Assembly (NCBI GenBank): GCA_034520365.1
Contig: JAXHNP010000002.1
Coordinates: 248,001 to 312,000, forward strand
Origin: Desulfobacterales bacterium
GTDB taxonomy: Bacteria; Desulfobacterota; Desulfobacteria; Desulfobacterales; Desulfosalsimonadaceae
Direction of reading: 5' to 3'
DNA length: 64,000 bases
A model generated the notes under the pieces. The model was given only the letters and a program-made list of their open reading frames with translations, was not told the origin of the DNA and made no database searches. A program made the translations under genes and the position numbers. Positions 42,201-50,409 of this stretch are shown one piece after another (within the stretch, counting starts at the first letter, position 1; every line of letters starts with the position of its first letter).

Positions 42201-43591
42201 TCATGGACCTCGATTTTTTCATCTGCAAACCATTCCACCCCGTTGGCAAATCCAAACGCCCCGTTATGGGAACAAAGCGCACAGAGCGCGGTGCGCATGG
42301 CCGCAAACCGCTTGGAGGTAGCTGCCAGACGGTTGTTGTCATGGGTTTCGGCAAAATGCACCATCAGCCCGTCCGCTTCGGAAATCCGCATGGGCTCGGG
42401 CAGGTAATGCGCAATCTGATCCCGGGTGTAATTCTGAAACAGTTCGGAATAGGCCCAGTCAAATCCGCCCTTATTAAGGATATCGCGGGTCACTGACATC
42501 TTTCCGCCCAGACCCTCAAGAAAAAATATGGTTTCCGGAAATTCCTGCCGAACCACGGAAACAATATACATCCAGGCCCAAACCGGGATCATGTAGCCGG
42601 CATCGCATCGAAAGCCGTCAACCCCGCGCCGGCACCAGGTCAGAAACACCTCGCCCATATACATCCACAGATCCTTATACTGGTAGTCCAGCCGGGCCAG
42701 ATCCTCCCAGATGACGCCCCAAGCGCCGGGGCGCTCGATGTTTCCCGATTCGTCCCGAACCAGCCAGTAGGGGTGGGTTTCATGGATTTCCGCCGCCCAG
42801 CCGGTATGATTGGGGGCAATATCTAAGATCAGTTTGGCGCTTCTGGCATGAACCGCATCCACCAGCTCGATAAACTGCTCAAGCGGCGTGGCCTTGGGGT
42901 CAAACCGGGCGAGCGCCGGATCAATGCCGGTGAAATCCAGGGATGCGTAAGGACTGCCGAATCGGCCCATCCGGCCGTAAGTGGTGGGCGTTGGGTTAAT
43001 GGGCAGCAGGTGAATGATCCGGCATCCCAGATCGTCAATAATAAAATCGAGTTCCGCAATCAAATCCCGGAAAGTCCCGGACGGGGGTATAACCGTATAG
43101 CCGGTTTTATCCAGCTGACGGATATCATCTTCTTTCTCTTCCGGCAGACAGAACGAGCCGTCCTTATTGGGGCCGAACTGACGCACGAACGCATTGTAGA
43201 TGATATTAGCGCAGCAGGTATCCGTGGGCGCCACATTGATCGTCAGGTTGTCGCCCGAAGGCCACCTGGGCGTAAATTCCCCGGATGGCAGAAAGAAGCA
43301 TTTGGCCTCGAAATGGCCCACTTCGCAAAGGGGGAGCTTTATTTCAAAAGACCGCTCGTCAATTGGTTGCATGGGGATATCATACCATTCCCGGCCCAGC
43401 AGCGGTTCATCATGGGTTACCGCCCGGACGATTTGCCGGCGGATGGTCTGGATCTGCCCGAGATTGGTCCGTACCCAGGCACCGCCCTTATATGACGTCG
43501 TCAGGCTAAGCGTAAGGGTTATCGTATCCCCCCGGGTTTTTAATAAATGAAGTCCCGGTTCAGGATGTTGTTGAAGGGAGAAATCCGTCAT
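39284..43591 (-). CDS. Two-domain glycogen debranching enzyme (GH13 amylase/transferase plus amylo-1,6-glucosidase)
   Basis: The 1435-residue protein joins two catalytic units. The N-terminal part (about 130-600) is a GH13 barrel with GVDGFRCDAGYM (nucleophile Asp), TIFFLEGLGGKM (acid Glu) and HFAETHDNNRLA. The C-terminal part (about 1040-1430) is an alpha/alpha-toroid of the amylo-alpha-1,6-glucosidase family, with FLDWGRDTLIVIRGL and GLIYSPAHFTWMDTNHPAG. This arrangement parallels eukaryotic debranching enzyme, which combines 4-alpha-glucanotransferase and glucosidase. The ATG at 43591 is preferred over 43657 because it starts the recognisable sequence. It is the first gene of the glycogen cluster. 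Confidence 0.9.
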   Translation of the reverse strand: MTDFSLQQHPEPGLHLLKTRGDTITLTLSLTTSYKGGAWVRTNLGQIQTIRRQIVRAVTHDEPLLGREWYDIPMQPIDERSFEIKLPLCEVGHFEAKCFFLPSGEFTPRWPSGDNLTINVAPTDTCCANIIYNAFVRQFGPNKDGSFCLPEEKEDDIRQLDKTGYTVIPPSGTFRDLIAELDFIIDDLGCRIIHLLPINPTPTTYGRMGRFGSPYASLDFTGIDPALARFDPKATPLEQFIELVDAVHARSAKLILDIAPNHTGWAAEIHETHPYWLVRDESGNIERPGAWGVIWEDLARLDYQYKDLWMYMGEVFLTWCRRGVDGFRCDAGYMIPVWAWMYIVSVVRQEFPETIFFLEGLGGKMSVTRDILNKGGFDWAYSELFQNYTRDQIAHYLPEPMRISEADGLMVHFAETHDNNRLAATSKRFAAMRTALCALCSHNGAFGFANGVEWFADEKIEVHDAKSLNWGSTENQVDQIRRINKLLKTHPAFFDNTDIRMIQTGAANILVFSRKHRPSGQNLLILVNLDTDQPNEACWSPSDAGIGDAVYTDLLTDQRIEINTSNHEGYTISLPPGRVYCLCPGEQAAPADNTPGLPERIARQRLRAAALEVFLVYHGTSHLGGFDPDSAADALASDPIGFCRQMNPAGDEARVVPWLWPSDCRRRVMIPAGHLLMIEAPQPFRARIIEQTKHGEKTRLTGDALCRTDGMFFALFPPLPSADGHMHRTLKLSMFNGDGYTHTESGLLYLAAPDQVYAQKVFNRSTLNQAPLKCLGTNGRGAMMRAHAAWSQISSKYDGLLAANLNPDYPDDRHIMLSRCRAWLVFQGYSQDVGIECQEQFWLQNAAGGTWHFTIPCGQGQHVSLLFTARMIPNENQVIITINRQTAGDASDRLPDDKPVRLIIRPDIDDRNFHANTKAFMGPEHHFPDSCGVMENGFEFSPDPGRKLLCQTSAGDFVWEPEWQYMIHLPVEADRHMDPHTDLFSPGYFSIYLTGGQTVGLTASVNAEPDVPASAGSNEQLADNNIPGEPYAPFESALKDALKAFVVRRGDLYTIIAGYPWFLDWGRDTLIVIRGLIAAGYLTESEAILMQFAAFEENGTLPNMIRGNDASNRDTSDAPLWFFVACDELMNALGGNEFIEKSVGHRKIIDVLAAIARGYIQGTPNGIKMDEESGLIYSPAHFTWMDTNHPAGSPRQGYPIEIQALWHFALRMLAKLDDPDGDWDALAEKVRSSIEELFVLQSKGYLSDCRHADSFVPAAQAEPDDALRPNQLFAVTLGAVSDPKRVRSLLDNCLELLVPGAIRSLADRPVTRPLEIRHNDRLLNDPYHPYQGIYTGDEDTRRKPAYHNGTAWTWVFPSFCEAWAMSYGDSGTDTALSWLSNSSRLLNTGCAGQIPEIIDGDAPHTERGCDAQAWGVSELLRVWRKLTDSRKEDPS

Positions 43592-43825
43592 AGATATTAC
43601 TTCGCTAAACAATTTGGCAAATTTATGAAAAAAGGGCGGTGCTTGATTGAAAGGCAATCCCCTGAAGCCCGTTGGGTCCGCTCTTGTGCTGTTTCAATTT
43701 CCGGCTCTGAGTTGCAAAAAAGAATTTCCGGCACTATTTACTTATACGCTGATTCATATTAGGCTGTCTATTCAAATCATAAGCTTAACATTTCCAGGGT
43801 CAAGCGATAGAAAGGGAAAAAGAAT

Positions 43826-45160
43826 ATGGATTTTTTGGTGATTGGCGGAGATGCCGCCGGGATGAGCGCAGCCAGCCGGGCCAGACGGAACCAGCCGGAT
43901 ATGAATGTCACCGTGCTGGAGCAGACAACGGATGTCTCATACAGCGCATGCGGCATGCCATATAATATCGCGGATTCGGAGCGGGCAATCGATGACCTGG
44001 TCGTCCGGCAGGCCCAGGTTTTCCGGGACAAGCAGGGAATCAACCTGCTCACGGGCTGCCGGGCGGAAGCCATAGATCCGGCCGCCCGAACCGTTAAGGC
44101 GGTGGATCATACCGGCAAAGAAAGGGTGTTTAACTATGATAAGCTGCTGATCGCCACCGGTGCCTCGCCCATTATGCCGCCCATTGAGGGGATCGATCTG
44201 GAAGGGGTCCTGCCGCTGAAAAGGCTTTCAGACGGCCGGAAAATCAAGGACTTCATCCAGCACAACCGCGTTCAATCCGTCATCCTCGTGGGCATGGGCT
44301 ATATCGGTCTGGAAATGTCAGAGGCCTTAAAGGAGCTGGGAATCGATGTCACCGGGGTGACCCGCGGGTTTATGGACAATTATGATGAAAAGATCGCCGA
44401 TGTGGTGGGGCAGACCCTGGCGGCCCATAATGTCTCCCTGTATTCGGATCATGCAGTTGAGAAGATAGAAAAATCCGGCGCCAGATTGGCCGTGACCTGC
44501 GGTGGAAAAACGCTTGAAGCGGATATGGTGTTAATGGGTGTGGGCGTTCGGCCGAACAGCCGGATTGCGGCAGATGCCGGTATCGCATTGGGTGCAAAAA
44601 ATGCCATCTCGGTTAACCGGCGAACGGAAACCTCGGTATCGGGTATTTTTTCCGCCGGAGACTGTGCGGATGCCTATCATGTGGTAACCGGCGAGAAGGT
44701 CTGGGTGCCCCTGGCCTTATATGCCAATCGGGGCGGTTGGACTGCGGCGGATAATATTTGCGGCAAGGATTCAGAAATCCAGGGCATTGCCGGTTCAGCC
44801 GTTTTTAAGGTATTTGAGCTCGAGGTCGGAAGAACCGGCCTCAGTGTGAAAGAGGCAGAGGCTGCGGGATTTGAACCGGCGGCCGTGACTATTGAGGCCA
44901 GATCCCGGGCGCATGCCCATCCCGGAGCTAGCTCCATCTGGGTTCATATGGTGGGCGACCGAAAATCCGGCCGGCTGCTGGGCGCACAGATGGTTGGTAA
45001 AGAAGGGGTGGCCCACCGGATCAAGGCCCCGACCGTCGCCCTTCATGCGCAGATGACAGTCCATGATTTCAGCCAGACCGACCTAGCCTATGCCCCCCCG
45101 TTTAGCCCGGTCTGGGATCCGATGCTGACGGCTGCCAATCAACTGCTTAAGAAGCTGTAA
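43826..45160 (+). CDS. FAD-dependent pyridine nucleotide-disulfide oxidoreductase (CoA-disulfide reductase/NADH oxidase-like)
   Basis: This 444-residue flavoenzyme has an N-terminal FAD loop FLVIGGDAAGMSAASRAR, a single redox cysteine in VSYSACGMPY (residue about 43), the NAD(P) loop VILVGMGYIGLEMSEAL and the FAD-contact FSAGDCADAYHV. The single Cys, not a CxxxxC pair, places it with CoA-disulfide reductases, NADH oxidases and persulfide reductases. In a sulfate reducer, thiol or sulfur redox is likely, but the electron acceptor is unknown. It is divergent from the debranching-enzyme gene. Confidence 0.92.
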   Translation: MDFLVIGGDAAGMSAASRARRNQPDMNVTVLEQTTDVSYSACGMPYNIADSERAIDDLVVRQAQVFRDKQGINLLTGCRAEAIDPAARTVKAVDHTGKERVFNYDKLLIATGASPIMPPIEGIDLEGVLPLKRLSDGRKIKDFIQHNRVQSVILVGMGYIGLEMSEALKELGIDVTGVTRGFMDNYDEKIADVVGQTLAAHNVSLYSDHAVEKIEKSGARLAVTCGGKTLEADMVLMGVGVRPNSRIAADAGIALGAKNAISVNRRTETSVSGIFSAGDCADAYHVVTGEKVWVPLALYANRGGWTAADNICGKDSEIQGIAGSAVFKVFELEVGRTGLSVKEAEAAGFEPAAVTIEARSRAHAHPGASSIWVHMVGDRKSGRLLGAQMVGKEGVAHRIKAPTVALHAQMTVHDFSQTDLAYAPPFSPVWDPMLTAANQLLKKL

Positions 45161-45174
45161 GGTAATTGGGTGAG

Positions 45175-45217
45175 TAAAAAAAAGATTAAGAGCAAGAGTA
45201 AGATTAAGATTAAAACG
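45175..45217. repeat. Purine-rich low-complexity repeat
   Basis: Degenerate tandem AAGATTAAGAGCAAGAGTAA-type units follow the flavoprotein stop codon. They have no coding potential and resemble the other tandem intergenic repeats of the window. Confidence 0.6.
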
Positions 45218-45221
45218 AGCT

Positions 45222-45296
45222 ATGAAATGCACGGTCTGTAAGGAAAGCGCGTATATAAAGATCGACCGGCATAACTCGGCCTTATTTGTGATTTAA
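45222..45296 (+). pseudogene. Possible remnant of a TtuA/Ncs6-like tRNA thiolation enzyme N-terminus
   Basis: A 24-codon frame encodes MKCTVCKESAYIKIDRHNSA and then stops. The CxxC start followed by a HN-x-AL motif resembles the N-terminal zinc finger of TIGR00269-type 2-thiolation proteins, where the pattern is CxxC...HNLALC. A neighbouring frame remains open a further 50 bases without clear homology. Either a decayed fragment or chance; the remainder of such a gene is absent. Confidence 0.3.
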
Positions 45297-45360
45297 AGGA
45301 AAAGATTTCGGCGGAGAAAGCGGCCGGCAACATTTAGCACAGGGTTGAGGAGACAGGGGC

Positions 45361-46506
45361 TTGACAAATTCGGATGCAACCAACGATAGACGCGGTTTGG
45401 ATGAGCTAAGACAGGCAATTGACGGCATTGATGAACAGATCGTCTCTTTAATGGCCGAACGCCAGAAGGTGGTAAAGCGGGTAACGGAAATTAAAAAGGC
45501 TAAAAACCTACCGGTTTATCATCCATCCAGAGAGGAGGATCTCGTCTCCAGCCGCCGTTCGCAAGGGGCGAGTGCCGGGCTTGACCCGGATTTTATTGAA
45601 GAACTCTACCGGGTGATCCTTCGGCAGTCGCGGATTGAGCAGACCCGGCGCATGGAGCGAAAAGCGGTGCTGCCCGGCGGGATTATCCTGATTGTGGGCG
45701 GCAGAGGAGAGATGGGCCGTTATTTTGAGCGCCGTTTTACTGAGACCGGCTATCATGTCCGGATTTTGGATAAAACGGACTGGCCGGATGCGGAAAAGCT
45801 GTGTGACGGTATTCATGCCGCGCTCATCAGCGTCCCGATTGATCAGACTGATGCGATTATCCGCAAACTCGCCCCGTACTTACCGAAAGATGCGGTGCTT
45901 GCCGACATTACGAGCATCAAGGCCTCGCCCCTGACCGCCATGCTTGAAGCCCATGAAGGCCCGGTGGTCGGTTTTCATCCCATGTTCGGTCCAACCACCT
46001 CGAGTCTTGACAAGCAGATTGTGGTGGCTACCCCCGGTAGACTCCTTTCAGCATGCCAGTGGCTCCTTGATCAGTTTGCCGCCTGGGGAAGCGTCGTTGT
46101 GACGGCAGATGCCCGGGAGCATGATGAGGTCATGGATTTGGTCCAGGCGCTGCGGCATTTCGCCTCATTCGCATTCGGCCAGTTTTTATACCGGAAAAAT
46201 ATCGATCTGGAACGAACCCTTGATTTTACAAGCCCCATCTACCGGCTGGAACTGGGAATGGTGGGGCGCTTGTTTGCCCAGGATCCCGCGCTTTACGGGG
46301 AGATCATTTTTGCCTCAAAAGAGCGGCGGAATCTGCTTCGCGAGTATATCCAGTCCCTTCAGGACAATTTGGCCATGCTTGAGGAAAACAACAAGGAGCG
46401 GTTTGCGGCTGAGTTTTCAGAAATCGCAGAATGGTTCGGCTCTTTCAGCGAGCAGGCCATGCGCGAGAGCACCTATATCATTGATAAGCTGATCGAGCGA
46501 TTCTAA
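45361..46506 (+). CDS. tyrA: Bifunctional chorismate mutase/prephenate dehydrogenase (T-protein)
   Basis: The protein makes the tyrosine precursor 4-hydroxyphenylpyruvate from chorismate. Residues 10-90 are an AroQ-type chorismate mutase (LRQAIDGIDEQIVSLMAERQ, KKAKNLPVYHPSREED). Residues 100-375 are a prephenate dehydrogenase with an NAD loop ILIVGGRGEMGRYFERRF and the His of VVGFHPMFGP. No ACT domain is present, as in enteric T-protein. The TTG start has GAGGAGA before it. It stands alone between unrelated genes. Confidence 0.94.
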   Translation: MTNSDATNDRRGLDELRQAIDGIDEQIVSLMAERQKVVKRVTEIKKAKNLPVYHPSREEDLVSSRRSQGASAGLDPDFIEELYRVILRQSRIEQTRRMERKAVLPGGIILIVGGRGEMGRYFERRFTETGYHVRILDKTDWPDAEKLCDGIHAALISVPIDQTDAIIRKLAPYLPKDAVLADITSIKASPLTAMLEAHEGPVVGFHPMFGPTTSSLDKQIVVATPGRLLSACQWLLDQFAAWGSVVVTADAREHDEVMDLVQALRHFASFAFGQFLYRKNIDLERTLDFTSPIYRLELGMVGRLFAQDPALYGEIIFASKERRNLLREYIQSLQDNLAMLEENNKERFAAEFSEIAEWFGSFSEQAMRESTYIIDKLIERF

Positions 46507-46519
46507 CAGGTAACAGGTT

Positions 46520-47275
46520 TTAGGAAAAATTCCCGATAGGCTGCCATCGGGTCATGACACGGGTGATGGGCGCGCCCTGTCCGTCATGATAGATGGCATG
46601 CAGGTAGGCGTGATCGGAGGATTCGACCAACGGTTGGGTCAACGCGGTCACGCGATCACCGAAAACCGCATCCCCCTGATACTGAATCGATATCTCATGG
46701 GGCAGGCAATGGCCGGCCACCGATTGGGGCACGCTTTCCAGGGCCCAAATGACGTATACGGTATTGTTGACATGCCGGTTAAAATCCAGATCATGCAGCC
46801 GGACCAGAAAAGGCCGGGTATACGTATGCTCACTAAGTTCGGGGATTGGGGAGAAATCATTTTCAACAGGGAGCTGATGGCCGTTCATAAGTTCTTCCGG
46901 CATGTGATACTTCAGGCGGACCGGCTTTTTGGTATCCAGCCGGGTTAAGACCCAGGAGCTTTTGGCGGTCATGATCAGTCGACGGGATTCATCAAATACA
47001 TCAAACTGCCGGAGTTCATAAAGGTTGTTCACCGGATACCGCCAGGTATAAAGCGCAATCCGCTCCTTCCACACCGGATACCGGTAAATATGCAGCTGAT
47101 ACCGGTATACCACCCATGCCAGGTTTTTCGGCAGCAGGTCAAGCGCGGAAACCCCCATATCAGCACAGTGGTCGCTCGCAATATCCTGAAAGTAGTTTAG
47201 CACCATGCCGGGTTTGAGCCGGCCTTCGATCCCGGTCTCGGCATATCGGACACTTAGAGTGGTTTCGTATTTCAT
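46520..47275 (-). CDS. Acyl-ACP thioesterase (FatA/FatB-like)
   Basis: This 251-residue double-hotdog enzyme releases fatty acids from acyl carrier protein. The first hotdog begins YETTLSVRYAETGIEGRLKP. The second contains the catalytic-region motif DLDFNRHVNNTVYVIWALES, matching the plant-type N-x-H-V-N-N pattern. It may set chain length or supply free acids. It is convergent with tyrA, 13 bases apart, and 12 bases downstream of thyX on the same strand. Confidence 0.92.
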   Translation of the reverse strand: MKYETTLSVRYAETGIEGRLKPGMVLNYFQDIASDHCADMGVSALDLLPKNLAWVVYRYQLHIYRYPVWKERIALYTWRYPVNNLYELRQFDVFDESRRLIMTAKSSWVLTRLDTKKPVRLKYHMPEELMNGHQLPVENDFSPIPELSEHTYTRPFLVRLHDLDFNRHVNNTVYVIWALESVPQSVAGHCLPHEISIQYQGDAVFGDRVTALTQPLVESSDHAYLHAIYHDGQGAPITRVMTRWQPIGNFS

Positions 47276-47287
47276 AGCTTTATTCCA

Positions 47288-48091
47288 TCAAACCTTAGCA
47301 TAATCAAATCCCCACGTCCCGGACGCCGGATCAAACTCCATATCCTGGAAAATATTCGGGTATTCGCGTTTGCAGATATCGGCGATCCGGCCGGCCACGA
47401 TCCGGATTTCCTCTTCTGCCGCGGGGGCGGTTCGCATGCCGATAATATGGCGCCAGGCCCGGAGATTGCCGGTGACCATAATGGAGGTCCCGAGCCCGAT
47501 GGGGGCCAGGCGGCGGAACATGGAGGTCAGATGCTTTTTTTCGGTAAAATCCGATGAGTCGTGGATACCGAAAATCTCTGCCAGTTCTTTCTGCGTATTT
47601 TCCAGAAAATCAATCACTGACTCAAATTTCTCCTTGGCTGCCGGGTTGTTCCGGGCCGCCTCCGGCATCCAGAAGGAGAGGTCGTCCAGCCGGACGTAGC
47701 GCAGGCTTTCCTGGCTGTAGGCCATACCGGCCCGGTGCCGGACCAGCTCATGGGTAAAGACCCGGGAAACATGGCGGCAGATAAAGGTCATGTTTACATG
47801 CTCCAGGATCGACCCATGGCCGCTTTTTAACACATTGGCCAGATAGCGCTCATTTCCGCGACGCACCTGGGAAACATTGGGATTGGTAGCTTCCGGTTTT
47901 TCCGGATCATAGGGCTGCCAGCTCCGGTAGCACATACGGCCGGCGGCTTCCGCGAGGTTTTCACCGTCCGAGACATCCGGCTCAGGTGCCCAATCCGGAC
48001 TGCCGATGTCACTTAAATAGGCGTCAAGACCCTCCCGGACGAGCTGAGTTTTGGCAATCAAATAGACTTTGGGCTGTTCTATGATTTGCAT
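47288..48091 (-). CDS. thyX: Flavin-dependent thymidylate synthase
   Basis: ThyX converts dUMP to dTMP using FAD and methylenetetrahydrofolate. The 267 residues carry the signature VRHRAGMAYSQESLRYV (RHR...S...R), in which the usual RHRxxS reads RHRAGMAYS, plus GTSIMVTGNLRAWRHIIGMR near 215, where the Arg and His contact nucleotide. It is a compact single-domain protein and the only thymidylate synthase gene in the window. Confidence 0.92.
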   Translation of the reverse strand: MQIIEQPKVYLIAKTQLVREGLDAYLSDIGSPDWAPEPDVSDGENLAEAAGRMCYRSWQPYDPEKPEATNPNVSQVRRGNERYLANVLKSGHGSILEHVNMTFICRHVSRVFTHELVRHRAGMAYSQESLRYVRLDDLSFWMPEAARNNPAAKEKFESVIDFLENTQKELAEIFGIHDSSDFTEKKHLTSMFRRLAPIGLGTSIMVTGNLRAWRHIIGMRTAPAAEEEIRIVAGRIADICKREYPNIFQDMEFDPASGTWGFDYAKV

Positions 48092-48159
48092 GGACGATCC
48101 TTTTCGGGGTTGGTTTAACCAAATTTAGGTTTCAGATGGTCCGGGCAGGAAAAGGCCGT

Positions 48160-49223
48160 TTAATATGAAATCGACATGTTGACGGAGCCGAATTTCTGGT
48201 TGCCGTCCTGTTCCTCAAATGATTCCGTTCTGATCACGTAGGCCATGCTGAGCTTGACCTTGCCCATTATTATTCCCAGGCCGGTGACATAATCGGCCAC
48301 CACCGGCTTTTTGTCCACGCTGTGGCTGTCTGAGAATGTATTGCCGTCTAAAAATATATCCCTTAAGACCGCTTTTCCGTCAACAGAGCAAAACAGGTGC
48401 AGACCGAAATTTTTATCCGGCGTCATCCGGGGATCGCGCGCATCAAAGGCCCCGTTAAAAGCGCTGGCCGGCCGGATGGGAAAATTTCCGAAATCATTGG
48501 GCATATTCCAGCCCAGGCGAAGCGTAAGCCCCAGGTTGTAGAAGGTCATGGCGTTGCCGAGGCCGCCGCCGGTGTCCAGAATGCACTCATAGCCAAAAGT
48601 GTTGCCGATGTCCGAGTCAACAAGCTTTTTTTGTGGCTGTATACGATGCCGAGCACCGGCTCATCATCCAGCTGATTGTCCCAGCCGTTGGGGTCCTTAT
48701 CATTGAACAGGGCGTGTACGGCCTGCTGGCTTTCTTCCGCATATGAGTGGGGGCCCACCATCCCCAGATAAAGCTCCAGGGTATCCATTGTTTTCGGCGT
48801 CCGGTTGTGAAAACCAATGCTGCCGTATGTGATTCCGGCATAGGGGCGATCATCCTCGATCAAGTCCTCCTCTTCAATGTCTTGCGGGGTATAGATATTC
48901 TGACCGAGGGAGTAGGTGATGTTGTTCCGGTTTTGTTCGGAGTCTTTAAACGGGAGTTTTCTGAGTATCGGATACAGCCACCGATGCGGCCATGCCTTGG
49001 ACGGATAGGCCTGATAGATCGGCGAGCTCCAGGTCAGCTTCAGCCCATTGGTGTAACCCTGATCTTCTCCGGCGAAAATATCGTTTTCAAGATAAATGGT
49101 AAAAGTGCTTAGGTCGCGCTGCAGTTTTTCCGCTGTGAGATCATCACTGGGATATCCGATAAGTGTAAAAATCAGCAGCAGGCTAAAAAATGATCTGTAA
49201 AAAATGTTTGTCCAGTTCCGCAT
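48160..49223 (-). pseudogene. LpxR-like lipid A 3'-O-deacylase (DUF2219), frameshifted at an A7 run
   Basis: The first frame (49223 to 48546) encodes a signal peptide, the N-terminal strand LENDIFAGEDQGYTNGLKL with the conserved Asn-Asp pair, and VGPHSYAEESQQAVH with GWDNQLDDEPVLGIVYSHKK. The second frame (48549 to 48160) continues with TFYNLGLTLRLGWNMPNDFG to a terminal aromatic strand. One extra A in the seven-A run (T7 at 48626-48632) restores a single 354-residue beta-barrel, and the bridging codons then read KKKLVDSDIGNTFGYECILD, as in the family. It may be a pseudogene, a phase-variable gene or a sequencing error. Confidence 0.85.
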
Positions 49224-49269
49224 TTTTTTCTCTGTCTGTGTCTCTGTCTGTGGTTGAATAAAATAAAAG

Positions 49270-50370
49270 TTAATGGTCTAGATTCGGTGTCCCGTGAGCC
49301 GGTGGTTGGCCCTCGAACGGGGTTTTTTTGCTGAACCAGGTTTTAATGACCGCATGAACCAAGGTTGCCAGGGGAATCGCAAAAAATAAACCCCAGACGC
49401 CCCACAACCCGCCGAATACCAGCACGGCTACGATAATCGCCACCGGATGGAGATTGACCACCTCGGAGAGGAGCAGGGGAACCAGGATATTGCCGTCTAT
49501 CAATTGAATAATCCCATAGGCGATGATGGTATACATGAAATTCGGGCCGATCCCCCACTGGAAAAACGCCATCAACGCCACCGGAATCGTCATTACCGTG
49601 GCGCCGATATACGGCACAAGCACGGAAATGCCGATAAAAAAAGAAAGCAGCATGGCGAAATTCAGGTCGAGCACGGTAAAGGTAACATAACTGGCGCTCC
49701 AGACAATAATGATTTCCCATAGCTTGCCGCGGATAAAGTTGGCGACTTGAAGGTTGACCTCATCCCAGACTTCGGTGGCCAGATCCCGGTTTGTGGGCAG
49801 AAAGCCTTTTGCCCACTCGATGATCAGATCCTTGTCTTTGAGGAAAAACAGCACCAGGAAGGGCACCAGCACCAGATAGACCAGGATGGTGATCAGGTTT
49901 TTAACCGAAGCCACGGAAAAGACCAAAGCCGTCTGACCCAGTCGGGTCAATTCGGATTTCAAAAAATCAATAATTTGTTGAATCTGGGATTCAGAAACCA
50001 GTTCGGGATATTTTTGCGGCAGCTGCATCAATTCTTTCTGGCCGTTGGCAATTAAAATCGGCAGTTCCTGAATTAACTGGGCGATCTGACGGGACAGGAG
50101 CGGCAGCAGCCCGCCAACCAAAAGCAGCAGGCAAATGAGAAACGCGGTAAAAGCCAGCAATACGGCAATTTTTCGGGGCACCCGGAACCGCTGCAGCCGG
50201 AGCACCCCCCCTTCAAGCAGATAGGCGATGACCAGTCCGGCGAATACGGGTTTGAGCATATCGCCGAGCAGAATGATCAGCAAAAAACCAACAATGAGAA
50301 ATGCCCAGAGAATGACGATCTGGGGATCGGAAAACCGTTTTTTCAACCAATCACGCAGCATGCTCAGCAT
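49270..50370 (-). CDS. AI-2E family transporter (PerM-like permease)
   Basis: This 366-residue membrane protein has about eight helices in the PF01594 pattern: a first helix pair near 18-50, a periplasmic/coiled region (SRQIAQLIQELPILIANGQK), LVFSVASVKNLITILVYLVL, and the C-terminal re-entrant block PYIGATVMTIPVALMAFFQW with VFGGLWGVWGLFFAIPLATL. Members export diverse small molecules or act in sodium/proton exchange; the substrate cannot be deduced. It is followed on the same strand by the LpxR-like gene. Confidence 0.92.
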   Translation of the reverse strand: MLSMLRDWLKKRFSDPQIVILWAFLIVGFLLIILLGDMLKPVFAGLVIAYLLEGGVLRLQRFRVPRKIAVLLAFTAFLICLLLLVGGLLPLLSRQIAQLIQELPILIANGQKELMQLPQKYPELVSESQIQQIIDFLKSELTRLGQTALVFSVASVKNLITILVYLVLVPFLVLFFLKDKDLIIEWAKGFLPTNRDLATEVWDEVNLQVANFIRGKLWEIIIVWSASYVTFTVLDLNFAMLLSFFIGISVLVPYIGATVMTIPVALMAFFQWGIGPNFMYTIIAYGIIQLIDGNILVPLLLSEVVNLHPVAIIVAVLVFGGLWGVWGLFFAIPLATLVHAVIKTWFSKKTPFEGQPPAHGTPNLDH

Positions 50371-50409
50371 AGGCCAGCCCTCGCTCAGCGGGAATCAAAT
50401 AGCAAAAAA

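Noticed and set aside
48546-49223. Treating the two LpxR-like frames as two separate genes
   Set aside because: Neither half makes a complete barrel, and one added base in the A7 run joins them with family-consistent residues.
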